DNA from: Archivesica marissinica
Lineage: Eukaryota; Mollusca; Bivalvia; Venerida; Vesicomyidae
Reading direction: 5' to 3'
Length of the DNA stretch: 64,000 nt
Assembly (NCBI GenBank): GCA_014843695.1
Contig: CM026395.1
Coordinates: forward strand, 51,966,935-52,030,934
Part shown: in pieces, positions 55,905 through 64,000 of the stretch
How positions within the stretch are numbered: position 1 is the first letter of the stretch
How the letters are laid out: each line of letters starts with the position of its first letter
The notes under the pieces: generated by a model
Seen by the model: the letters and a program-made list of their open reading frames with translations, nothing else
Databases searched by the model: none
Told to the model about the DNA's origin: nothing
Position numbers and translations under genes: made by a program

Positions 55905-58900
55905 TTAATTAATTTTAATCTTTATTAAAGTCTCATCCTATGTACATACATGTAATACAAATACAAATATAAATAATCAGATTAAAAGTACATAGCCATT
56001 CTGAATAGAATTATAAGAGACATATTGCAACAAAACATATCACATTATAAAATCCCACACTACTATTAGTTAATGCTTATTTACATTCTAAAGCCAAGAA
56101 ACAGTTGCTAATTTATATTTAAATACGAAATAAAACAAAATGGTATAAAACACTAAATCGAAAAACAAGCACTAGTGCGCTTTTAAGAAATATTTTACAA
56201 AATCAGTTATCACCCAGGATCAGATCGAGAATGACCTAATTAGCAGTTGCTTCTTGTAGTCTGTAAAAATCATAGATATATAGTAATTAACACAAAAAAA
56301 GGGCATTATTTACAAAGGTAAAAGTAACGACGCTGTAGTATATTAAAACAGGTTTTGGCACAAAGTCTTATCACTGATTGATTACTGAATAGAAATAGAA
56401 ATTGATCACGTTTTGTCATATTACAGAAATTATGGTCAGCTAATATTGCCATCTGCAATAGTAAAGTTCTTAGATCATTATATATGGCACATTCCAATAA
56501 AACGTGATGTTCATCTTCTATCACATTACAAAAGGGACATTTACGATCGTCTAATCTTAAATTCTCATACCTTCCGGTTTCTATACGGATTGGTGCAACA
56601 CCGCATCTAAATTTACTAAATGCCGACCTGTGTCGTGTAGGTAAAATCATTTTACAATATTCCTCAGGTTCAAATACATGCTTAAACTTACAATACGTTC
56701 TTAATTTGTTACGACCTCGTCCAGTAGTACCATGAATGCTATTTATAGAGGCATACCAATCTGTTATATATTTGTTCATACCAAATTTTCCCACACATTC
56801 GACACACTGAGGCTTAGAAATTGGAGCATATAAGTTACAAAATTCTGCAAAATCAATATCCGTAAAATGTTTCTTAACAAAATAGAACCAGTTTTTACAG
56901 GAAGCAGAGTTCTCGTTTGCCCAAAGTGCAATTCGTTTGTTCAATCTCGAGTTATTTGTATTGGAAATTCGTACCCAAAACGTAGAAACTGTTTTCCATT
57001 GACGGACAATGGGAGGTTGCCAACCCATTTCACCGGAAACGGCTGCAGTGGGTGTATACTTGCCGACACCAAGATAAAACCGCATAGCACGGTTTTGGAC
57101 AGCATTTATACAAGGAAAGGATTTATACCCCCATATTGAGGCACCATAAGCAATTACAGTCCAAACAACAGTGTCGTATAGCTTGGTGAATACATTATAC
57201 GGTACCCCTCCCGAAATTTTACATTTAGCTATCAATAATCCTAACGCACGACTTGCACTCTGAGCAACCATCTTAGCTGTAACATTAAAATCTAGGTGTT
57301 CCTGAAGAACAACACCGAGGTCTGTATATCTGTCAACAACGGATAACTGTTCATTTCCACATTTAAATATATGCTCACACCTCGCCCGGCTATCTGGACG
57401 GAAATGCACTATCTTACTCTTATCGGCATTAATTGACATGTCCTTAAGACAACACCAATCGTTCAGAGAATTTAGCAAAATTTGTAAGTCATATTCATCT
57501 TTAGCTAGTAAAACAATGTCATCAGCATATAGGAGTATGCAAACCTTTTCATTATCTATATTAATACCAATATCAAAGGACTTAAGATATACAGCTAGGT
57601 CATTGATATATAAATTAAACAACAAAGGTGATAACACACAGCCTTGTCTCAATCCACAATGAACATTAAACCAGTCTGTTTTAAATGAGTTAATTCTAAC
57701 ACAAGAGGCGACAGATGAATAGAGTGACTTTATGGCTAGAACCATTTTACCAGAAATACCTATATCATTTAATCTTGTCCATAATTTAGAACGATTAATG
57801 AAATCGTAAGCTTTACGGAAGTCTATGAAAGCTGCATAAGTACATTGCTTAAGTTTCTTTCGTGTTTCAACTAAATTAACTAAAGACGAAATTTGATCGG
57901 AAGTGCTTCTCTTCTTACGGAAACCAGTCTGTTCATCTGCCAAAATGCCATTGTCTTCAACCCAAGAACTCAATCTATCATTCAATATATTACAGTATAT
58001 CTTGTATGTTGTACAAGCTAGAGAAATGCCTCTATAAGACATGGGGTCTGTAGGATCAGCTGTTGTAGACTTTGGAATTGGATTAATAATACATCTATTC
58101 CATAATGATGGAGTAATACCATTCTCAAAGCATATATTATATAAGGCATGCAGAAACAATATAGTGACATCATTTTTTAATACTTCCGATGGAAGTTCGT
58201 CTACTCCACAAGCTTTACCACGTTTGACCTTATCTACGGCCTTCTTGACCTCTAACAAAGAAATATGTTCATTAAATGGTACACCATCAATATTATTACT
58301 ATTTTCAGTAGCCACGGGCTCACTTACACTGTCTTTGTTAAATAAAGAACTGAAATCATTCTTCCACTTAAATAGAACATCATCGACACAAGTAGAAGTA
58401 GACCCATCTTCTAATGTAACTTTCATCGGTATTTGCTTACTTTTACAATTACCTACGCCAATTTTCCCAATCGACTTCCAGAACTTAGTCTGGTCCACAT
58501 TACAGTCTGTTAGAAATTCGTTTTGCATGGAATACCAATAAAATCGTTTAGCCTTTTGTACTTCCCGATCAAAAAATTTACGTGCTTGAACATATTCAGT
58601 TTTGAATTTTAATTTAGCATTACGATGGGAACAATTTAACCATTTACCTTCCAAAATGCATAGATTAGACCATAAGTTAGTTAAATTTTCACTCCACCAA
58701 GATTTACCAGGTTTACGCTTTTTATTCCTGCACCCACTCTTTATAGTTTTGAAAGGAATATCTTTATACATGTTTTGTTTCACTACATTACACCAGTCCT
58801 CATATACGAGATCAATATCATTCTGCGAACGAAAACCTTGTTCTATTATGTAATATACATTTTTAAAAGCCGAACTGAATTGATGCATGGGTAACAACTT

Positions 58901-58996
58901 AGTAATATTAGATAACACCACATGTTTAGGCGCCATTATGTCCGAGTCTTCGGTTCGATCAAATATATAAGAAACAGAATTATTTACTAAATCAGA
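55905..58996 (-). mobile_element. 5'-truncated LINE (LINE4) with intact RT frame
   Basis: The 3' end is near 55905 (minus strand: gatgagactttaataaagat followed by AT-rich sequence). The open frame continues upstream of its first ATG to about 58996, where a SINE V with a 13-bp duplication interrupts it. Past the SINE an in-frame TAA appears, so the 5' endonuclease part is missing. Confidence 0.75.
56306..58936 (-). CDS. LINE4 reverse transcriptase, 876-aa intact frame
   Basis: An uninterrupted minus-strand frame of 876 codons. Order: a linker with KSWWSENL (78-85), FWKSIGKIG (152-160), the RT domain with IDFRKAYDFINR (371-382), GLRQGCVLSPLLFNLYINDL (428-447) and the catalytic YADD (470-473), then the C-terminal region with IAYGASIWG and a zinc-knuckle-like CPFCNVIEDEHHVLLEC (about 800-816). 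The open frame extends about 20 codons upstream of the ATG. No endonuclease or ORF1 is present, so it cannot transpose alone. An intact frame suggests a recent insertion. Related to but distinct from LINE1. Confidence 0.85.
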   Translation of the reverse strand: MAPKHVVLSNITKLLPMHQFSSAFKNVYYIIEQGFRSQNDIDLVYEDWCNVVKQNMYKDIPFKTIKSGCRNKKRKPGKSWWSENLTNLWSNLCILEGKWLNCSHRNAKLKFKTEYVQARKFFDREVQKAKRFYWYSMQNEFLTDCNVDQTKFWKSIGKIGVGNCKSKQIPMKVTLEDGSTSTCVDDVLFKWKNDFSSLFNKDSVSEPVATENSNNIDGVPFNEHISLLEVKKAVDKVKRGKACGVDELPSEVLKNDVTILFLHALYNICFENGITPSLWNRCIINPIPKSTTADPTDPMSYRGISLACTTYKIYCNILNDRLSSWVEDNGILADEQTGFRKKRSTSDQISSLVNLVETRKKLKQCTYAAFIDFRKAYDFINRSKLWTRLNDIGISGKMVLAIKSLYSSVASCVRINSFKTDWFNVHCGLRQGCVLSPLLFNLYINDLAVYLKSFDIGINIDNEKVCILLYADDIVLLAKDEYDLQILLNSLNDWCCLKDMSINADKSKIVHFRPDSRARCEHIFKCGNEQLSVVDRYTDLGVVLQEHLDFNVTAKMVAQSASRALGLLIAKCKISGGVPYNVFTKLYDTVVWTVIAYGASIWGYKSFPCINAVQNRAMRFYLGVGKYTPTAAVSGEMGWQPPIVRQWKTVSTFWVRISNTNNSRLNKRIALWANENSASCKNWFYFVKKHFTDIDFAEFCNLYAPISKPQCVECVGKFGMNKYITDWYASINSIHGTTGRGRNKLRTYCKFKHVFEPEEYCKMILPTRHRSAFSKFRCGVAPIRIETGRYENLRLDDRKCPFCNVIEDEHHVLLECAIYNDLRTLLLQMAILADHNFCNMTKRDQFLFLFSNQSVIRLCAKTCFNILQRRYFYLCK

Positions 58997-59277
58997 CAGA
59001 TATGTAGTCCAGTGGTAACACGCTGTACTGGTAATCCAGGGATCGCAGGTTCGATCCCCCGTCTGACCCTAATAAAATTAACAGTCTTTCAGATGGGACG
59101 TTAAACCGAGGTCTCGTGTTGGTGCTTTACACCGTGCACGTAAAAGAACCAGAGGAGATTCTGGAATTTGTCTCTGTCTGTATCATGCACTATCCTCCAA
59201 AATCTAAAATAACTCTTCAGGAAGCGTCGCTCATATGGGCAACCGGTAGCGACGATAAATAAACGTAAAAACACACA
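58997..59277 (+). mobile_element. Complete SINE V with 13-bp TSD
   Basis: The tRNA-like head has A box tagtccagtggtaac and B box gcaggttcgatccccc. The central domain cagatgggacgttaaaccga, then cacgtaaaagaaccagagg resembles the V-SINE core. The tail is ctcatatgggcaaccggtag then gataaataaacgtaaaa. The duplication ttactaaatcaga lies at 58984-58996 and 59278-59290. It is the reference copy for the fragments in the Harbinger arms. Confidence 0.85.
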
Positions 59278-59290
59278 TTACTAAATCAGA

Positions 59291-59799
59291 ACACAATTAG
59301 GTTACCACCTGGTGAGTAGTGTGTATCTCAATTTGATTATATAGAACATTTAAACTGTCTTGATGATACTTGGAGATTCTGGACATTCTGAGAATCGTAA
59401 CTTATAAAGATTAGTTGTGTATTTAAATAAATACATTTAACAAAGATAGTTCAGCCATAAGAAGGAACAGATAGTGTCGGTGAACAATATCTATTTGTTT
59501 ATTGACGAAAGTGAATGGAAATGATTAAATCAGAATCATTGATGAGATTACGGATTAAAGAGACTGGAGTTTGTGACAATACTAGCACTACTATCATGAG
59601 CCAAATATAAAACAATAAATTATGTCGGCGTACGGTATGAATATGATGTCCGAAATTGAACAGTTACGCTTTTCCAAGCCTAAACAATTTGGAAATATTT
59701 TAAGAAATGTAGAACTAATACTGGTACCGATGTTCAACCTAATATAGTTTTTAAAACTATTGTGCCGTCCTAGGAGGCGATACTTTAAACTGTACACAC
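59291..59799. other. Intergenic sequence, no gene seen
   Basis: No convincing frame. It could contain more decayed LINE sequence upstream of the next remnant. Confidence 0.5.
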
Positions 59800-60160
59800 G
59801 ATGCGGCAGATTTCTTTTGTAACTACCATGATTTTAATGATAATGCAAATGGGTGTGAAGAATTGAATGTACCTATAACAGTTACAGAAATTTTATCGGC
59901 AATCAAAGTAATTTATTAATTATAATAATGCAAATGGGTGTGAAGAATTGAATGTACCTATAACAATTACAGAGATTTTATCGGCAATCAAAGCACTGAA
60001 GGCAGGTAAAACAACTGGTAGTGATTTCCTGTTAAACGAATATTTTATCGAAACTTGATATTCTAGGTTCTCATTTATGTGATATATTTAATGCCATTTT
60101 AACGTCACGATATTTTCCTGATAAGTGGACCGAAGGGGTTATACAGCACCCACCACCTCA
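59800..60160 (+). pseudogene. LINE RT N-terminal remnant with an 85-bp duplication
   Basis: Plus-strand translation shows CEELNVPIT, EILSAIKALKAGKTTGSDF, LLNEYFIE and, in a shifted frame, a SRYFPDKWTEGVI-like block. These resemble the start of the LINE1 RT domain (NLPITTENVLKAINQLSPNKSGG). The segment starting aatgcaaatgggtgtgaag occurs at 59842 and again at 59927, an 85-bp tandem duplication. Stops and frameshifts are frequent. Confidence 0.65.
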
Positions 60161-60602
60161 TTATCAACTTTAGAAACTGATAGAGACAAATTATCTGCAT
60201 ACTTTTTTTCCCCAGATTCAATATATTTATGTTATTCTGTACATCATTGGATCAAATATATGTTGTTAGGCCTTAAACAGTGCTAATTAACATTTAATTA
60301 TAATAAATTCAATATTTTCCCACTATATATTGTTATTTGCATGGGGGTAATTTTTCCGCAAGGGAGGGGGGGCTAATATTCTATGGTCGATTAATGTCCC
60401 GCGGGTCATTATTTTGAAGGGGGTCAATATTCTATATGACACCGGAACTAGACTTTAGCGTGAGAGTCTCATTCTTCGCATGGCATGGATCCCGTTGGAA
60501 ATAAGCCTCTTCATCTAATATTAAAGCTTTACCGAATATCCTGTGCATATGTCAGTATTAATTGATACTTTAAAGATAAGTTGTAACATCATGCTAGTAA
60601 AT
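60161..60602. other. Intergenic sequence, no gene seen
   Basis: No gene; a G-rich stretch (gggaggggggg) lies near 60362. Confidence 0.5.
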
Positions 60603-61949
60603 TGTTTCATCATACCATCAGGATGTGTATTTATAAACAGTTTCATCATACCATCAGGATGTGTATTTATAAACAGTTACATCATACCATCAGGATGTGT
60701 ATTTATAAACAGTTACATCATACCATCAGGATGTGCATTTATAAACAGTTACATCATACCATCAGGATGTGTATTTATAAACAGTTACATCATACCATCA
60801 GGATGTGTATTTATAAACAGTTTCATCATACCATCAGGATGTGTATTTATAAACAGTACATCATACCATCAGGATGTGTATTTATAAACAGTTTCATCAT
60901 ACCATCAGGATGTGTATTTATAAACAGTTTCATCATACCATCAGGATGTGTATTTATAAACAGTTTTGGTATTTATAAACAGTTACATCATACCATCAGG
61001 ATATTTATAAACAGTTTCATCATACCATCAGGATGTGTATTTATAAACAGTTACATCATACCATCAGGATGTGTATTTATAAACAGTTTCATCATACCAT
61101 CAGGATGTGTATTTATAAACAGTTTCATCATACCATCAGGATGTGTATTTATAAACAGTTTCATCATACCATCAGGATGTGTATTTATAAACAGTTACAT
61201 CATACCATCAGGATGTGTATTTATAAACAGTTTCATCATACCATCAGGATGTGTATTTATAAACAGTTACATCATACCATCAGGATGTGTATTTATAAAC
61301 AGTTTCATCATACCATCAGGATGTGTATTTATAAACAGTTACATCATACCATCAGGATGTGTATTTATAAACAGTTACATCATACCATCAGGATGTGTAT
61401 TTATAAACAGTTTCATCATACCATCAGGATGTGTATTTATAAACAGTTACATCATACCATCAGGATGTGTATTTATAAACAGTTTCATCATACCATCAGG
61501 ATGTGTATTTATAAACAGTTACATCATACCATCAGGATGTGTATTTATAAACAGTTTCATCATACCATCAGGATGTGTATTTATAAACAGTTTCATCATA
61601 CCATCAGGATGTGTATTTATAAACAGTTTCATCATACCATCAGGATGTGTATTTATAAACAGTTTCATCATACCATCAGGATGTGTATTTATAAACAGTT
61701 TCATCATACCATCAGGATGTGTATTTATAAACAGTTTCATCATACCATCAGGATGTGTATTTATAAACAGTTTCATCATACCATCAGGATGTGTATTTAT
61801 AAACAGTTTCATCATACCATCAGGATGTGTATTTATAAACAGTTTCATCATACCATCAGGATGTGTATTTATAAACAGTTTCATCATACCATCAGGATGT
61901 GTATTTATAAACAGTTTCATCATACCATCAGGATGTGTATTTATAAACA
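60603..61949. repeat. Second 36-bp satellite, about 37 copies
   Basis: The unit is tttcatcataccatcaggat then gtgtatttataaacag, 36 bp, highly homogeneous. The main variant is ttacatcat for tttcatcat. Two short irregular units occur at 60961-61010. From about 61560 to the end all units are of one type, which suggests recent amplification at the right side. Frames of 452 and 307 codons on the plus strand and 134 on the minus strand are products of the 36-bp period. Confidence 0.95.
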
Positions 61950-61955
61950 GTATTA

Positions 61956-62134
61956 GTTAAAAGTATGTGAGATATGAAAATAACTGTTGGTGCAACTAAG
62001 TTTTCTGTGATAATCATTGATGATATTGTGATATTTGTAATTGTTTTGTCATGCAAAATTGAATGTACCGGTATGTATTATGACATGATGCACAAATCAA
62101 ACTACACTATACTATACTATGACTAATTTTACCT
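61956..62134. other. Short unannotated spacer
   Basis: No feature beyond a small actatactatactatg repeat near 62105. Confidence 0.5.
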
Positions 62135-63405
62135 GGAATTGGGTTGGCTCGGTGAACTGCGTTGCTAAAGCGACTGTCTTGGTTAACATGGTTGTCGGCG
62201 GTGATCTTGCGGTCTATTTGTACTGCAGCCTGGTTTGGCACTGCGGGGTAGCATGGCATTGTGGATAGATTTGGTACAACTGTGTGGTCTGGCGTGATGG
62301 GCTGGGTTTACAATGGTTGGAAAGGTAGCCTCGTTTTGCACTGGTTTGGCACTGCGGGGTGGCATAGCACTGTTTGGCGCTGTGTTATTTGTTGGCGTAG
62401 GTGCTTGATTTGGCACGCTGGTCTGGTAGTGCACAGTGGTTTTGGTTCACAGGGTGGTCTAGGTTGGCACCGGTTGTCTGGACTGGCAAGTTGCTCGGGT
62501 TTGGCATGCTGTGCCTGGCTGACACGGGCTGGCACCTTGATCTGGTTTAACACTGATTCAGCCCTGTTGTCTGGTTTGGCATTGTGGACAGATTTGGTAC
62601 GACTGTTTGGTCTGGCGTGATGGGCTTGGTTTACAATGGTTGGAAAGGTAGCCTCGTATTGCACTGGTTTGGCACTGCGGGGTGGCATAGCACTGTTTGG
62701 CGCTGTGTTATTTGTTGGCGTGGGTTGGTGTAGTTGTTTTATTTGGCACGCTGGTCTCATTGTGCACAGTGGTTTTGGTGCACACGGCGGTCTAGGTTGG
62801 CACCGGTTGTCCGGATTGGCAAGTTGCTCGGGTTTGGAACACTGCTTGGCTGACACGGGCTGGCACCTTGATCTGGTTTAACACTGATTCAGCACTGTTG
62901 TCTGGTTTGGCATTGTGGACAGATTTGGTACGACTGTTTGGTCTGGCATGATGGGCTGGGTTTACACTGGTTGGAAAGGTGGCCTGGATTTGCACTGGTT
63001 TGGCACCTGTACGACTGTGTGGTCTGGCGTGATATGCTTGGTTTACAATGGTTGTAAAGGTAGCCTCGTTTTGCACTGGTTTGGCACTGCGGGGTGGCAT
63101 AGCACTGTTTGGCGCTGTGTTATTTGTTGGCGTAGGTTGGCGTAGTTGTTTCATTTGGCACGCTGGTCTGATTGTGCACAGTGGTTTTGGTTCACACTGT
63201 GGTCTAGGTTGGCACCAGTTGTCTTCTGGACTGGCAAGTTGCACTGGTTTGGCACCTGTACGACTGTGTGGTCTGGCGTGATGTGCTTGGTTTACAATGG
63301 TTGGAAAGGTGGCCTGGTTTTGCACTGGTTTGTCACCGTGGTTTGGTTGTGTACTGTTGTCAGGTTTGGCAAGGGGTGACATGGTGGCCTGGCATGGGTC
63401 CTGGA
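62135..63405. repeat. G/T-rich compound minisatellite with 323- and 412-bp periods
   Basis: A ctggtttggcac-like word is repeated irregularly. At a larger scale, blocks containing aaaggtagcctcg, gcactgcggggtggcatagc and actgtttggcgctgtgttat recur at 62324, 62647 and about 63059 (spacings 323 and 412 bp). One strand is strongly G+T-biased. Open frames on the minus strand (182 and 231 codons) change frame between blocks because neither period is a multiple of three, so coding is unlikely. Confidence 0.85.
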
Positions 63406-64000
63406 ATATAATGACACTCTTATTATACACGTTGTTAGTAATAGAATAATGTTTTATATAAGTTTTATATCTGATTAAGGTATCCAAGAATTCGCTTACA
63501 GAATTTAATGCGAAATTCAGCTATGCCATTAATATTGTATTGATTAAAATTGTAGACACCCCAGACTTTAGCACAATACAATAATAATCATAACACTACT
63601 ACAGTCGACGTTTGTTGCCTTTAAATCAGTTAGTGATTAATGGTTCGTGTCATGTTTGGTTCGGGTCAAGGTTAGTCAGTGTGGAGTGACCCATGATATT
63701 TAGAACTGTATATATTTAGTAGATTACTGTTGTATATGGGCCTATGCAATACACATATATCCTACTCTCGTGGTTGATACGAATCCGTGTTTATACGACG
63801 GCATTTCATAATCTTGTAACGAAGATCGAATGTCTGTAGGCAGTAATAAATGAATGAATGAATGGTGTTTTATGGCGCATCGACATCTAAGGTCATGTAG
63901 CGCACATTAAAGTTATGTTTATTGTCGAGTGTATGAAATAAAATTCTATATAAGTATATGCATTACGTAAAAATTAATACTAAGAAGTTATAAAGACGTA
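63406..64000. other. Unannotated sequence at the window end
   Basis: No gene is recognised. A short (aatg)n run is at 63849-63863, followed by atggcgcatcgacatctaag, which may be the start of another repeat cut by the window end. Confidence 0.45.

Noticed and set aside
10169..59277. Functional tRNA genes at the A-box/B-box sites
   Set aside because: Each site runs into a SINE body shared with other copies, and the tRNA stems are degenerate.
60543..61960. 452- and 307-codon plus-strand frames and a 134-codon minus-strand frame
   Set aside because: Same effect of a 36-bp period. Three frames are open together, and nothing but the repeat is encoded.
62183..63487. Pro/Ala/Gln-rich minus-strand frames (83-231 codons), possibly a repetitive secreted protein
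   Set aside because: Block periods are 323 and 412 bp, neither divisible by three, so the frame changes between blocks. No signal peptide or splice structure is evident.

Overview
The window is eukaryotic, AT-rich and almost entirely repetitive. tRNA-derived SINEs, several kinds of APE-type LINE, PIF/Harbinger, Tc1 and Gypsy remnants, and long satellites suggest an invertebrate, most likely a mollusc or other lophotrochozoan. One SINE family (here 'SINE A', with its ccaccaataatagctgg body) looks like repeats I associate with molluscs, but that is recall and was not searched. I found no complete, convincing host gene. The only host-like candidates are two tiny exon-like ORFs (1150-1227 plus strand, 54279-54392 minus strand).

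Layout. 1-2524: a long foldback element with promoter-like sequence in its loop. 2683-3393: two minisatellites. 3799-10146: a 36-bp satellite that visibly grew out of a short piece of a SINE A copy, and which holds a 1000-N gap. 10169-11066: nested tRNA-derived SINEs. 11325-42785: the centrepiece, one SINE copy split by a 31.3-kb insertion. 43020-43937: a dead Tc1-like transposase running into a second 1000-N gap. 44938-47283: a 47-bp satellite. 47337-51000: SINE A, a MITE candidate, Gypsy fragments and small arrays. 51425-53266: a 31-bp satellite with a 22-unit higher-order repeat. 53742-60160: LINE remnants, including one uninterrupted 876-aa reverse transcriptase frame. 60603-63405: two more tandem arrays.

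The centrepiece (11452-42737) is best read as a palindromic PIF/Harbinger composite. Both outer ends read GACCCCGTTTTATCAACAAC inwards. They are flanked by the 3-bp duplication CTG, and the interrupted SINE still has its own target-site duplication on the far sides (GCGCAATTA at 11325, GCGTAATTA at 42777). The left monomer lies on the minus strand (11452-31884) and the right one on the plus strand (31888-42737). A further Harbinger copy (33217-40740) sits inside a SINE A carried by the right monomer. Each arm keeps fragments of a Harbinger transposase: an N-terminal exon and a DDE exon with a VGSVDG core. Other elements then landed in it: a 1000-bp palindromic DNA transposon with an 8-bp duplication (12266-13265), a full-length LINE (15121-25676), a CR1-like LINE (27189-30982) and a poly-A LINE (36513-38822). 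The full-length LINE was itself hit by a 4.5-kb DNA transposon (18405-22947) encoding a FEN1/XPG-like nuclease with a C-terminal CXC domain. Because nearly every insertion left a duplication or an intact sister arm, the order of events can be read from this one sequence.

No genes work together here in an operon or pathway sense. Every coding remnant belongs to a mobile element, and most are frameshifted, truncated or split. The long open frames across the 36-bp satellites exist only because 36 is a multiple of three.
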